Source of the DNA: Psychrobacter pygoscelis
Lineage (GTDB): Bacteria > Pseudomonadota > Gammaproteobacteria > Pseudomonadales > Moraxellaceae
Direction: 5' to 3'
Assembly (NCBI RefSeq): GCF_004335015.1
Contig: NZ_RQRU01000002.1
Location: forward strand, 620,001 to 684,000
Length of the DNA stretch: 64,000 nt
Made by a program: the position numbers and the translations under genes. Under the pieces are notes generated by a model. The model searched no databases. It was given only the letters and a program-made list of their open reading frames with translations, and was not told the origin of the DNA. This document shows, piece after piece, positions 50,091 to 59,787 of this stretch. Numbering within the stretch: position 1 is the first letter of the stretch; each line of letters begins with the position of its first letter.

Positions 50091-52019
50091 ATGAAAAAAA
50101 TCCTTAATTACTTTGAAAATCGGCTCTCGCCATTCCCTGATACGTCTATTCCACTACCTAGGAATGGACTAATCTCCTTCTTATGGGCCTGCACCTCAGG
50201 CTTACGAGGTTGGTTATTATTATTCATGATATTGACCGCAGGTATCGGTGTTTATGAAGCCATGCTATTCGCTTGGATTGGTGATCTGGTAGATTGGCTC
50301 GGTACTTACTCACCGCAGACCCTTTGGACGAATAAAGGGGACAGCCTACTGCTTATGGCAGCCGTATTAATACTTAGTCCAATCTGGATAGGCCTTGCCT
50401 CATTAATACATTTTCAAGTACTGCAAGGTGTGTTCCCGATGCAGATGCGTTGGCGCTTTCACAAGCGCATGCTCGGTCAGTCGATGCAGTTCTATCAAGA
50501 TGAGTTCTCAGGGCGGGTCTCCGCCAAAGTCATGCAGACAGCGCTTGCGGTCAGAGATACCGTGATGACAATAACGGACATGCTGATGTACGTTAGTGTG
50601 TATTTTATTACCAGCGGGATTATCTTATTTAGCCTTGATAGCTTATTGCTCATACCGTTTGTGATTTGGTTGCTATTATTTATCGCCACAATGGTATTTT
50701 TTATCCCCAAGCTTAAGCATACGGCAAGTAGACAGGCGGATGCTAGAGCGCTGATGACGGGCCGTATTACCGATGCCTATGCCAATATTATGACCGTTAA
50801 GCTATTTAGCCATTCATACCGTGAGCTTAGTTATGCCAAAACAGCAATGCGCCAGTTCTTAGGGACGGTTCATGCCCAGATGCGCTGGGTTTCAGCACTG
50901 GAGATCGTCAATCATATTATTAGCGTCATTCTTATAGGCAGTACGGCAGTCATTGGACTGTATTTATGGCATAAAGAGGCTGTCGGCGTGGGAGCTATTG
51001 CCGCTGCCACTGCTATGGCTTTGCGTCTTAATGGCCTCACCCACTGGATTATGTGGCAGACAGCTAGTCTATTTGAGAGTATCGGTACGGTGCAAGATGG
51101 TATCAAAACCCTATCTGCGCCTCAGAGCATCGTCGATAAGCCCGATGCCGCTAAACTGGTCGTTACTGATGGCCGAATCGTCTTCGACCATGTCGACTTT
51201 GGCTATGAGAGCTCAGAGCAAAAGTCGATGATCAATGTCAATAAACCATCCCCTACACAAAAAAGTCAGAGACCTAATACGTCGATTGATCCGACAACCA
51301 ACCAAGTTAAACTGCTTGATGACTTCTACCTTGATATCAAGTCTGGTGAAAAGATAGGTCTGGTAGGTCGTTCAGGTGCTGGCAAGTCTACGCTAGTGAA
51401 CTTACTGCTACGCTTTTATGACGTGGATAAAGGTCAGATCTATATCGATGGCCAAGCCATTCACAATATTACTCAAGAGAGTCTTCGTCAACAGATAGGT
51501 ATGGTGACTCAGGATACCTCACTACTGCACCGCACGGTCCGTGAGAATATTGCCTATGGTCAGCCTAATGCCACAGATGAGGAAATCATAGCAGCGACGA
51601 AACGTGCTCAGGCTTGGGACTTTATTAAGGACTTGTACGATGCCAATGGCAATACCGGGCTTGATACTCAAGTCGGCGAGCGCGGTGTTAAGCTGTCGGG
51701 TGGGCAACGCCAGCGTATCGCCATCGCTCGTGTCATGCTCAAAAATGCACCTATCTTACTATTGGATGAAGCCACTAGCGCGCTTGACTCTGAAGTGGAG
51801 TTCGCTATCACTCAGAGCTTACATGACATGATGGCAGGCAAGACGGTTATTGCTATCGCGCATCGTCTCTCTACCATTGCCGCCCTTGACCGTCTGGTGG
51901 TTATGGATAAAGGCCGTATTATTGAGCAAGGCAGCCACGATGAGCTATTGGCTCACGATGGTGTCTATGCACGCTTGTGGCATCGTCAAAGCGGTGGCTT
52001 CTTAGGAGAAGACGCCTAA
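50091..52019 (+). CDS. ABC exporter, fused permease-ATPase (MsbA/multidrug type)
   Basis: 642 residues. The first ~320 hold about six membrane helices of a type I exporter. The ATPase domain has Walker A VGRSGAGKST near 426, Q-loop MVTQDTSLLH, signature KLSGGQRQR near 534, Walker B ILLLDEATSALD and the H-loop IAIAHRLST. A ~30-residue polar insert (Ser/Pro/Thr/Gln-rich) separates the first strand FDHVDFGYE from the rest of the ATPase domain. A homodimer exporting a lipid or drug is likely; substrate unknown. Monocistronic with a terminator. Confidence 0.92.
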   Translation: MKKILNYFENRLSPFPDTSIPLPRNGLISFLWACTSGLRGWLLLFMILTAGIGVYEAMLFAWIGDLVDWLGTYSPQTLWTNKGDSLLLMAAVLILSPIWIGLASLIHFQVLQGVFPMQMRWRFHKRMLGQSMQFYQDEFSGRVSAKVMQTALAVRDTVMTITDMLMYVSVYFITSGIILFSLDSLLLIPFVIWLLLFIATMVFFIPKLKHTASRQADARALMTGRITDAYANIMTVKLFSHSYRELSYAKTAMRQFLGTVHAQMRWVSALEIVNHIISVILIGSTAVIGLYLWHKEAVGVGAIAAATAMALRLNGLTHWIMWQTASLFESIGTVQDGIKTLSAPQSIVDKPDAAKLVVTDGRIVFDHVDFGYESSEQKSMINVNKPSPTQKSQRPNTSIDPTTNQVKLLDDFYLDIKSGEKIGLVGRSGAGKSTLVNLLLRFYDVDKGQIYIDGQAIHNITQESLRQQIGMVTQDTSLLHRTVRENIAYGQPNATDEEIIAATKRAQAWDFIKDLYDANGNTGLDTQVGERGVKLSGGQRQRIAIARVMLKNAPILLLDEATSALDSEVEFAITQSLHDMMAGKTVIAIAHRLSTIAALDRLVVMDKGRIIEQGSHDELLAHDGVYARLWHRQSGGFLGEDA

Positions 52020-52120
52020 AATAAACACGGCTAGAAAGTCGGACTTGAATAAGCGCTTGGCCAATAGCAATAAGCGAATCAAGCCCTAGTAAGCTCTTCT
52101 GATTTCTTATGATATAAGTT

Positions 52121-52153
52121 AAGAAAACAGGTCTATGATTGACCTGTTTTCTT
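52121..52153. terminator. Terminator between the ABC exporter and the HbpS-like gene
   Basis: AAGAAAACAGGTC, a short loop and GACCTGTTTTCTT form a 13-bp stem, followed by AG and TTTTT. Confidence 0.85.
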
Positions 52154-52268
52154 AGTTTTTCTTAGTCTATGTTTTTTACATACTTACTCAGCTTACTCAC
52201 TCCTTAACAGGCATAATTTGAGCAATTTATCCAAGCAAGCCTAAAACATATATCTATTATTTTTGCGT

Positions 52269-52787
52269 CTATTTAATGATACTGAGACCGGCATTGGCAC
52301 ACGCTTCATCAAGATGAGCACCAGGAGCGCCACCGACGCCTACACCGCCGATAATAGTATCACCGATTTTGATAGGTAGACCGCCGCCCAAGAGCAATAA
52401 TCGTGAGTCCATATCACGAAGTGGATCTAGCTTTGGATTTTTCTCAATCATGTCCGCGTATTTAGTGGTCGGCTGCTTTAGCGAGACGGCAGTAAAAGCT
52501 TTGTGGTAGCTACTGTTCAAAGTATGCGGACCTGCATTTTCATTGCGAAACTGCACAAGGGGCGTGCCAGCAGCATCCACAACTGTCGCGGTGACTGAGT
52601 AGCCGTCACTTTTGCATTGGTCCACTGCTCTTTTAGCCACTTGAAGCGCGGCTTCACTACTAATGCTCGTCTGCGTCACTGTGGCAGGAACTTTAGCGGA
52701 TGACGTTGGCGCTGCCTGCGCCGTTACCGTCAGCGCCGTTATCGCCGCCAACGCTGACAAATTAAAAAGTTTTGAATTAAAACGCAT
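52269..52787 (-). CDS. Secreted GlcG/HbpS-family protein
   Basis: 172 residues with a Sec signal peptide: basic start, hydrophobic core and cleavage probably after AQA near residue 25. The mature part is a GlcG/HbpS domain: ALQVAKRAVDQCKSDGYSV, ATVVDAAGTPLVQFRNE and the Gly-rich LLLLGGGLPIKIGDTIIGG with GVGGAPG. Members bind haem or cobalamin in some bacteria; the role here is unproven. Convergent with the ABC exporter. Confidence 0.85.
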   Translation of the reverse strand: MRFNSKLFNLSALAAITALTVTAQAAPTSSAKVPATVTQTSISSEAALQVAKRAVDQCKSDGYSVTATVVDAAGTPLVQFRNENAGPHTLNSSYHKAFTAVSLKQPTTKYADMIEKNPKLDPLRDMDSRLLLLGGGLPIKIGDTIIGGVGVGGAPGAHLDEACANAGLSIIK

Positions 52788-53032
52788 AATAACTCCTTGA
52801 GATATATCAATAACTACATGATAAATTTAGGTGGTTAATCAATAAAAGACTTTTAGCGAGTTAAATAAATTATACCTCGCCTTTTCTACCGTCTTAATTT
52901 AATCTTATCAGGAACATTTAAGCATTTTAAGATGTTTAGAGTATAGCTTTCGCTACTATTATTAGGCGGTTGGTTAGCTAATATGGGTCGATATAAGCGT
53001 ATGGTTAAAGAGCCAAACAAACAGTTAATTAA

Positions 53033-53068
53033 ATAGGTGCATGGTCAATAATAGGCACATGGTTAATA
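53033..53068 (+). repeat. Two 18-base tandem repeats before the hydrolase gene
   Basis: ATAGGTGCATGGTCAATA is followed directly by ATAGGCACATGGTTAATA, 15 of 18 identical, ending 42 bases before the hydrolase start. It is a possible operator or a small duplication. The rest of the ~320-base spacer shows nothing else. Confidence 0.45.
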
Positions 53069-53110
53069 TAAAACAGGCCAATAAATATGAATAATTTAAA
53101 AAGGAGCTTT

Positions 53111-54016
53111 ATGACCGATATTAATACCTTAAGCAAGTCACTGCTTATCTTCGATCAAAATGCTCGCTACTATGACTTTGCCAATAGTAATGCTGCTAAT
53201 CACTGCGCTGAGTTACCCTGCGCCCATTTTTATGGGGGTAATGGCTTCGCTGCTGGTGTCTATCAGCCACTATTTGATGAGCTTAGCAGATACTTTGATT
53301 TGACCAGTCTTGCCATGCGCGGTTATTGGTATGACAAGCCTACGGCTCAAACACTCACTCGAGAGCAAGATGCTGACGCGCTTATTGTCTATTTGGAAAA
53401 GAGGTACTCGCAGCCAATAGTCGGTATTGGTCATTCACAAGGCGCTACCGCGACGGCTATCGCAGCGGCCAAACGTCCAGATCTATTCTCAAGCTTATAT
53501 TTGATTGAGCCAGTGACTTTTACTAAAGCACAAACTGTGATTTATAACTTAATGCCTCGGCGTCTAAAATTGGGCCAAGAACCCTTCAAAAGTACGCTAA
53601 GCAAACAAACAGACTGGGACAGTATCCAGCAGTATTACGAATACTTACGCAACCACCGAGCTTTTAAGCGCATTAGTGATCAGAATTTATTCATATTCGC
53701 GCAAAACAGCTTAGTCAAAAATAACAATGGTAACTATTCGTTGCTGTTCTCTCCCGAGCAAGAGCTGGCCAGCTACTTTGGTACGCCTTATATCAATGGC
53801 GCCCTAAAACAACTGAACAAAGCTGATTTACCCTATACCTTGATTATCGGTAAGCCTACTATTTTTATCAGTGATAAGGTTCGAGCCAGCTGGCAGCGTC
53901 TCGTGCCGAATGAACGTATTATTACCTTACCTGACTACGGCCATCTATTACCGATGGAAGCGCCCGAACAGTGTGCCGAAATTATAAGCGCACGCTATAC
54001 TAAGATGGTAGAGTAA
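53111..54016 (+). CDS. Alpha/beta hydrolase
   Basis: 301 residues from ATG at 53111, chosen because AAGGAG lies 5 bases before it; an ATG at 53087 lacks a site. The nucleophile elbow is GIGHSQGATA with Ser109; HFYGGNGFAAGVYQPL supplies the oxyanion region, and the catalytic His is in LPDYGHLLPMEAPEQ. Substrate unknown. It ends 7 bases before alkB, so the two are cotranscribed. Confidence 0.85.
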   Translation: MTDINTLSKSLLIFDQNARYYDFANSNAANHCAELPCAHFYGGNGFAAGVYQPLFDELSRYFDLTSLAMRGYWYDKPTAQTLTREQDADALIVYLEKRYSQPIVGIGHSQGATATAIAAAKRPDLFSSLYLIEPVTFTKAQTVIYNLMPRRLKLGQEPFKSTLSKQTDWDSIQQYYEYLRNHRAFKRISDQNLFIFAQNSLVKNNNGNYSLLFSPEQELASYFGTPYINGALKQLNKADLPYTLIIGKPTIFISDKVRASWQRLVPNERIITLPDYGHLLPMEAPEQCAEIISARYTKMVE

Positions 54017-54023
54017 TAACCCT

Positions 54024-54647
54024 ATGACTGACCTTTTCCCGCCTGCACCAACCGATAACTTATTGCCCTACGATGGCCAAGTTAATGATTTAGGCATTGT
54101 CATTGATGACCCTAATAGTCTTTACCAAGAATTATTGACGACCCTGCCATGGCACTCAGATGTGGTCAGCCTATTTGGCAAGACCCATGTCACCACACGG
54201 CAGATTGTCTGGATGGGAGAAAGCGCCACTATCTACCAATACTCTGGCCACTCTCGGCAAGCAATACCTTGGTCAAAAACGGTGTTCCACGTGAAACAAA
54301 TGGTTGAAAAGCAGCTGGCTGATATTGGGGTCGTAGTGGCGTTCAATACCTGCCTTTTGAACTACTACCCCACCGGTATGGACGGTATGGGCTATCATGC
54401 TGACGATGAAAAAGAGCTAGGGCCACAGCCAATTATTGCCTCACTATCGCTTGGCGCTACGCGAAAGTTCGTCCTTAAGCACAAAAAAAGCCAAGACAAA
54501 GTTGAACTTTATCTTGGCTCCGGCCAGCTCATCGTCATGCACGGTGATACCCAGCAGTATTGGAAACATACAGTGACCAAGACCAAAGCAGTATCAGAGG
54601 GGCGAATTAGTCTAACCTTTAGACAAACGCACACTGAGCAACGCTAA
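54024..54647 (+). CDS. alkB: AlkB-like 2-oxoglutarate/Fe(II) DNA repair dioxygenase
   Basis: 207 residues. The iron ligands are His125 and Asp127 in GYHADDEKELG and His182 in WKHTVTK; the 2-oxoglutarate Arg lies in RISLTFRQ. NYYPTGMDGMGYHADDE and IIASLSLGATRKF are characteristic of the ALKBH2/3-like branch. It would reverse N1-methyladenine and N3-methylcytosine damage. Coupled to the upstream alpha/beta hydrolase. Confidence 0.92.
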   Translation: MTDLFPPAPTDNLLPYDGQVNDLGIVIDDPNSLYQELLTTLPWHSDVVSLFGKTHVTTRQIVWMGESATIYQYSGHSRQAIPWSKTVFHVKQMVEKQLADIGVVVAFNTCLLNYYPTGMDGMGYHADDEKELGPQPIIASLSLGATRKFVLKHKKSQDKVELYLGSGQLIVMHGDTQQYWKHTVTKTKAVSEGRISLTFRQTHTEQR

Positions 54648-54711
54648 TAAGTACTCAGTACGCCTCTAGATAATAAAGTACCAGTATTAGCCAACTATAA
54701 ATAACCAAGCA

Positions 54712-55539
54712 TTATATCTTTGATAAGCTATTAAAGCGGAAGACTTGCGTTCTTCCAGCATTAACACCGTTAATAAATACAGTATTATTCCTTTGCAGGA
54801 CTATACCTTCAAATTTTCCGGTCATAGGACAGCTAGCACCACTAAGAGTCCCTGAAAAAGGATAGAAGTCTTGCTGATAACCCTCATCTTTAATCGTCCC
54901 TGAGAATTGACAATATTTTCCCATGTTTATAGTCAGTCTCTTAGTGTCTGCTCTATTAGTATTTGAGATATCTGCTTGACCAAAATTATATTTTGTCAGT
55001 GTACCTACACTACCACGATAGCTCCCTGTGAGGTTCGCTAGGCTTTTATGGTTCAGCTTAATATACTTTAGATCGTATACCTTCTTATCTATCGAAGCAT
55101 CACTATTTGATAAATCTAGCGTTAATCTCGATGAGGGAACATACTGGACACTGGCTCTATAATTGCGAATGGTCTTAGCAGTTGAGTCAAATTCTCTAAC
55201 TTGTGAGTACAGTTTCTTATCAGACTTAGATTCTAGTTGACCCGCAATAAGACTAAAGACTTCCTGGTTATAGGTATACTTGCCATTGACGAACGAATTG
55301 TTATAAAACCCAATGTACTCACCATTAGGCTTAACCATGAGATTGACAAGAATATCATCGCCATTATCAGCGGTGACTATCGTCTCGTAGTACCCTACAA
55401 CATCTTTTGGTACGCTTGAATTCTTAGTCCCTGAATACTTCGGCGATACCGATGTTCCATCCTCAGACCCACCACATGCTGATAATAAAATAGCTGCTGA
55501 CAATGTAGATATTATCGCTACCAGATTACGGTTCTTCAT
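54712..55539 (-). CDS. Putative lipoprotein
   Basis: 275 residues. The signal ends in the lipobox LSAC (Cys22), followed by GGSEDGTS, a typical flexible linker. The mature part is Thr/Ser/Tyr/Asn-rich, with strand-like alternation (DVVGYYETIV, YIGFYNNSFVNGKYTYNQ, LANLTGSYRGSV) suggesting a beta-barrel or lipocalin-like shape with two similar halves. No family is recognised. Convergent with alkB. Confidence 0.75.
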   Translation of the reverse strand: MKNRNLVAIISTLSAAILLSACGGSEDGTSVSPKYSGTKNSSVPKDVVGYYETIVTADNGDDILVNLMVKPNGEYIGFYNNSFVNGKYTYNQEVFSLIAGQLESKSDKKLYSQVREFDSTAKTIRNYRASVQYVPSSRLTLDLSNSDASIDKKVYDLKYIKLNHKSLANLTGSYRGSVGTLTKYNFGQADISNTNRADTKRLTINMGKYCQFSGTIKDEGYQQDFYPFSGTLSGASCPMTGKFEGIVLQRNNTVFINGVNAGRTQVFRFNSLSKI

Positions 55540-55860
55540 TAGTCACCACTCTTATGCTAAATAGTTATTATTAATTTATTGGTGTTGAGGCTTTAGAAAA
55601 ATATTCAGCTAAATTTACAAAATATTCCCCTACTCCCCAACAAAAATCGTAGCACAAACAAATAATTTATTAAACATAAACCTATAGTTAACTGCAAATT
55701 AATTGAATGGCTCGATAGTAGACTATGCTGAACCACTTTTATCACTAATAAAAAAACCGAGCAAAAAATATATCTGCTCGGCAGCTATTAATTAGTCCGT
55801 TAATTTTAGTGAATATAACCTATTAAAGCCTCAGTCAATATGGGTTAATTCTTATCGGTT
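55540..55860. other. 321-base spacer
   Basis: AT-rich, no coding-like frame. It holds the terminator of the EcsC-family gene and the promoter region of the lipoprotein gene. Confidence 0.5.
55750..55782 (-). terminator. Terminator of the EcsC-family gene
   Basis: Minus strand: CCGAGCA, a loop of about nine bases and TGCTCGG, followed by seven T. Confidence 0.85.
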
Positions 55861-56739
55861 TTAAGCCACTTTACGATGTAAAAAACGCTCACGGTAGCAC
55901 TGATGTGCGGCTTCACAGACACTGGCGGTATAGTTAGCATTTACCCCACCAGCGACTACCGCACCAACCGCAGGGATTAGTTGTGCCGCTTTAGTCTTAA
56001 CCAGATTGGTCGCCACTTTGGTCGCTGTCTGCCGCAGCACACGTGACATTATTTCTTCATTAATCTTATTAAAGGCCATTTTTTCTGGCTCTCTAATTAT
56101 GCTAAGCGTGTCATTCAGAGCCGCTTGGCGCTCATCAGCTGATGCAGAGGTCGCAATAGCCAATAATGAGATGGCGAACATCCGCTCGCCTTTATCACTC
56201 ATATCAAAGCCAAAATACGTCGCATATTCACCGATAGCTCGCAGATTAGTACTAATAAGAGCAACAATATCTGCAGGGATACCTGCCCAGCCAATAATGC
56301 CAGTCGTAACACCTTGAGCACTGGTCATTGCCACATACTTACTTTTGAATAGTTTAACCTGCTTATCGACGATAGCGATAGGCAAGTTCTGGATATCTTC
56401 TAGCTTTTTAACCGTGGCCTCAGCAGCGATATCGCTGTCATTTTGATAACTCTCAATCACACTTGATACATCTAAGGTCCAGCTTGCTGCCTCACTTAAG
56501 GTCGTAAGGCTCTTCTCAGTCGCCTCCTTCAAAGTGTCACCGAACTGCGGCGCACTCATTACAGTATCTCCAGCTTTCTCAATAGATAGACTAATAGTCG
56601 CTAGTGCTTTCGATAGTAGTGACTGGTTAGGATGTTTCCAATCCTCGATTTGCTGACGAACCTCGGCTTCATAAGCGATATGATCTATGAATCCATCTTT
56701 ATTAATGTCGTTACTGGTGTCAGTATCAATTTGGCTCAT
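55861..56739 (-). CDS. EcsC family protein
   Basis: 292 residues. The EcsC core is recognised from LPIAIVDKQVKLFKSKYVAM, GVTTGIIGWAGIPADIVALI, NLRAIGEYATYFGFDM and the Gly/Ala-rich LIPAVGAVVAGGVNANY near the end. The family's biochemical role is not established; in Bacillus it is linked to the Ecs ABC exporter, but no such transporter is adjacent here. No signal peptide; two hydrophobic stretches may contact the membrane. Confidence 0.85.
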   Translation of the reverse strand: MSQIDTDTSNDINKDGFIDHIAYEAEVRQQIEDWKHPNQSLLSKALATISLSIEKAGDTVMSAPQFGDTLKEATEKSLTTLSEAASWTLDVSSVIESYQNDSDIAAEATVKKLEDIQNLPIAIVDKQVKLFKSKYVAMTSAQGVTTGIIGWAGIPADIVALISTNLRAIGEYATYFGFDMSDKGERMFAISLLAIATSASADERQAALNDTLSIIREPEKMAFNKINEEIMSRVLRQTATKVATNLVKTKAAQLIPAVGAVVAGGVNANYTASVCEAAHQCYRERFLHRKVA

Positions 56740-56955
56740 ATCATCTCCAAGACGGTATAAATAAAATTTTAGGGCTAATCCTACTTAATACCCTAGCGCC
56801 TATGGTGTGTGATTGGCAGAAGCATTGAGTAAATTTGGTAATAATACTGTAAATTAAATCTCAATACATCCTAAGGTTTCGTTTACATTAACCTCTTGTC
56901 AGCTTGGTGCTTTAGCCCAAATATCTTAAGTATTGTCTGCAAAAGCTATCGAGCC

Positions 56956-57951
56956 TTAACCCTCGGTCGGTATCTCTAGTACAATTTTACCAAAAGCATG
57001 ACCTTGCTCTAGCTCACGATGCGCTTTTGCCGCTTGCGCCAGTGGATAAGTTGATTGAATGCTTAAGGTCAACTCGTTATTAGCAACTTTGGTTAGTATT
57101 GCCTGCAGATCGTTAGCATTAGGCTTAGCGATAAAGCCTTCTACCCCAAGGTTTTTGTCCGCACCGGCTTGTTTGAGCTTATCTGCCCAAATTGAGGGTA
57201 GTACGACCACGCGCCCACCCTCTTTCACCACTGCCAAGGCGCGCTCACCTGCCTTACCACCGACCAAGTCTAGCAAGACATCAGCTTGTAAGTTAGGAAA
57301 TGCTTGCTCTTGAGTGTAATCAATCCAGCCAGCAAGAGGCTCTAAATCGATCAGTTTGCTAAGCTTATGGTACTTTTCAGGAGAGCAAATAAGCGTAAGT
57401 TTTAGCTCATTATTAGCAGCTCGTGACATTAGTAGTTGTAGCGCTATGTGACCTACGCCGCCCGCAGGGGCACTCATGACCACATGCTCACCTTCTTTAA
57501 TAGCAGCGAAGTCCAGTAGCTGCTTAGCTGTCGTCCCGACACAAGGCAATGCACCAGCCGTTTTTAAATCGACCCCTTCTGGTACTTGAGTCAGCAGCTC
57601 AGCATCTACCACATTGTATTGGGCATAGCAGCTGCCAGCAAAGGTCAATGCCGCAACTTTATCACCGGCGCTAAACTGCGGCGAGTGACTAGCGACGACG
57701 GTCCCTGCCATATCAAAGCCTAAAATAGCTGGCTCACCATGAGCGAATTGGTGTTTTTTGATATTGTCTGCGCCCCAGCCAAGACCTTGACGCGTCTTAT
57801 AATCGACAGGATTAATGCCTGCATAAGCAATGTTTACTAATACTTCACCATCTTGCAATTGCGGTATTGGCAATCCTTGCTGATAAGTAAGCACATCAGG
57901 ATCGCCAAATTCGGTTAAGGTGATGGCAGATTGAGATTGAGGAAGAGTCAT
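56956..57951 (-). CDS. NADP-dependent quinone-oxidoreductase-like enzyme (MDR family)
   Basis: 331 residues, medium-chain dehydrogenase/reductase without zinc ligands. Visible are YAGINPVDYKTRQG, GFDMAGTVV, GALPCVGTTAKQLLD and the cofactor loop MSAPAGGVGHIALQLL, ending ELEQGHAFGKIVLE. Family members reduce quinones or activated double bonds with NADPH. It lies 49 bases before the end of the downstream-facing endonuclease/phosphatase gene on the same strand and may be cotranscribed. Confidence 0.9.
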   Translation of the reverse strand: MTLPQSQSAITLTEFGDPDVLTYQQGLPIPQLQDGEVLVNIAYAGINPVDYKTRQGLGWGADNIKKHQFAHGEPAILGFDMAGTVVASHSPQFSAGDKVAALTFAGSCYAQYNVVDAELLTQVPEGVDLKTAGALPCVGTTAKQLLDFAAIKEGEHVVMSAPAGGVGHIALQLLMSRAANNELKLTLICSPEKYHKLSKLIDLEPLAGWIDYTQEQAFPNLQADVLLDLVGGKAGERALAVVKEGGRVVVLPSIWADKLKQAGADKNLGVEGFIAKPNANDLQAILTKVANNELTLSIQSTYPLAQAAKAHRELEQGHAFGKIVLEIPTEG

Positions 57952-58000
57952 AACTATTTCCTTAACTTTTTCTAAGCTACTATTTGTTAAACTACTATGG

Positions 58001-58750
58001 TCAGTCTAGGCTAACTTGGGCGCTGATAGGCAGGTGATCGGATAACTCAGACCAAGGCTTACCTTTATGTACCCACGCTCTTGTCACGCGTAGGTTACGC
58101 ACGTAAATCCGATCCAAACTCAAGACAGGAAGCCGAGATGGAAAAGTCGGTAACAGCCGAGCATGACAACTCATAAAGGCTTCTGTCATATTAAGGCGAT
58201 TGGCTAGCCGCTCACATGAAACCTTTTTCCAATCATTAAAGTCACCGGCTAGGATAAGCGGTTGATGCTGATCAATACTATCATTGACGTACTCTGTAAT
58301 GGCTTTGTACTGTTTCTTTCGGTCATTTTCTAGCAAATTTAGATGCGCGCAGAGTACGACGACAGGACGCTCCCAACCTTCAGGGTGGACTTCACAGTGC
58401 AGTACTCCGCGCTGCTCAAGCTTATTCACAGTAATATTGACGTTATGCTTTGGGTCTAAAGGGTGTCGGCTTAGTACCGCATTACCATGGTGGCCATTAT
58501 CATATTCACAGTTTTTGCCGTAGCTATGCTCACAGTTGAGAAACTCACCGAACCACTCGTATTGAGACTGGTCGGGATATTCATTGTATTTAACCACTCG
58601 TTTTAGATGCTGACCTTGCACCTCTTGCAAGCATAATATATCTGAGTTGACGCCTTGTAGGGCGCTACCCATCTGCTGAGTGATGACATAGCGATTAAGC
58701 GGTGACATCCCTTTATGAATGTTATAGCTGGTGATGGTCAAGTGGCTCAT
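58001..58750 (-). CDS. Endonuclease/exonuclease/phosphatase family protein
   Basis: 249 residues. All core metal and catalytic motifs are present: SYNIHKG, CLQEVQGQ, GDFNDW and SDHLPISAQV. Cytoplasmic; the substrate may be a phosphodiester in lipid or nucleic acid. Similar stand-alone proteins are often linked to cardiolipin synthase, which is not seen here. Confidence 0.88.
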   Translation of the reverse strand: MSHLTITSYNIHKGMSPLNRYVITQQMGSALQGVNSDILCLQEVQGQHLKRVVKYNEYPDQSQYEWFGEFLNCEHSYGKNCEYDNGHHGNAVLSRHPLDPKHNVNITVNKLEQRGVLHCEVHPEGWERPVVVLCAHLNLLENDRKKQYKAITEYVNDSIDQHQPLILAGDFNDWKKVSCERLANRLNMTEAFMSCHARLLPTFPSRLPVLSLDRIYVRNLRVTRAWVHKGKPWSELSDHLPISAQVSLD

Positions 58751-58977
58751 AATCGTTTTAATATCCGTAAAATAGAGAGTGTATGCCTGATGTCGATAGC
58801 TCAGTTTAGCAGCGCATCATTTCATTACTATTTACTGAGCGATATTGTGATTCTTGTTATTTAACTCTTCGCTGTTGCGCTTTAGCCACTCCCAACTATT
58901 CGCAGTACAGCTTGCACTTGTAGATCGAGTGCTCTTTTAGCTTAGTGAAAGACTAATCACTATATTAACTCATAAGG

Positions 58978-59787
58978 CTAGCCATAAGTCTTATCCAGAT
59001 AATCGATAATATCCTTTGACTCGTACATTTGCGTACCCGTATTAGGATCGACAAAATAAGGAAACTGCATCTTGTCCTGAACTACCTCATTTTTAATTCT
59101 CTCACGCTTACCACCTTTTAGAGGTCGATATTCACCAAGGGTAAGATGCTTACTGCCAATACCGATATCTTGTAGACGCTCGCGGGCGACATTATGATTG
59201 ATATAACCCAGCTCAAGCGCGCTAAGCTTCTCTCGAACCAATCGGCAAAATGGACTGGCCTCAAAGCCATACAGCTCTAATAACTGCTCCGGCTGGCCCC
59301 GAGTCTTGTTTTTAGCTGGATGCTTAGCTTTGACCCCGCGCATCAGTGAAGTGGCGCTGGCAACTTTACCTAAGACAGTGGCGCCATCATCGTTATCAAC
59401 TCGGAACTTATCAGGCGTCTGACCCTCTGATGAGTAATGTGCAAAAAGATAATCAATAATATCCTGTGACTCGATTATTTGTTCGCCAGTATTCTCATCG
59501 ACCAAGTAAGGTACTTGGGTCTTGCCTGTCAGCTGCTTTAACTGCTGACGATAAAGTTGACCCTTATGAGGGCTAGGGTGGCTCACATAGTCTAGATTCA
59601 GATGAGTCATGACCTCTCTGACACGGCGACAATAAGGACAAGCTTCATGCTCATATAAGATTAGCGCTTTTTCAGGTTGCTTGGGATGCGCAGTACCCAT
59701 GATTCCTAAGCCGCCGCGTAGCAGCGTAGTAGCAAAAGCTTGTGTACTCTTGATAGCGTGTGTCAGATTCCTGATTGGTAATCTCAT
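58978..59787 (-). CDS. Tandem glutaredoxin/GST-N-fold protein
   Basis: 269 residues from ATG at 59787 with AGGAG eight bases upstream; a GTG three codons earlier is less likely. Two thioredoxin-fold domains occur: the first (residues ~43-120) has CPYCRRVRE and VPYLVDENTGEQIIESQDI; the second (~190-269) has SPFCRLVREKL and FPYFVDPNTGTQMYESKDI. Only the first keeps the CxxC pair. No GST C-terminal helical domain follows. Probably binds glutathione; function unknown. Confidence 0.82.
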   Translation of the reverse strand: MRLPIRNLTHAIKSTQAFATTLLRGGLGIMGTAHPKQPEKALILYEHEACPYCRRVREVMTHLNLDYVSHPSPHKGQLYRQQLKQLTGKTQVPYLVDENTGEQIIESQDIIDYLFAHYSSEGQTPDKFRVDNDDGATVLGKVASATSLMRGVKAKHPAKNKTRGQPEQLLELYGFEASPFCRLVREKLSALELGYINHNVARERLQDIGIGSKHLTLGEYRPLKGGKRERIKNEVVQDKMQFPYFVDPNTGTQMYESKDIIDYLDKTYG

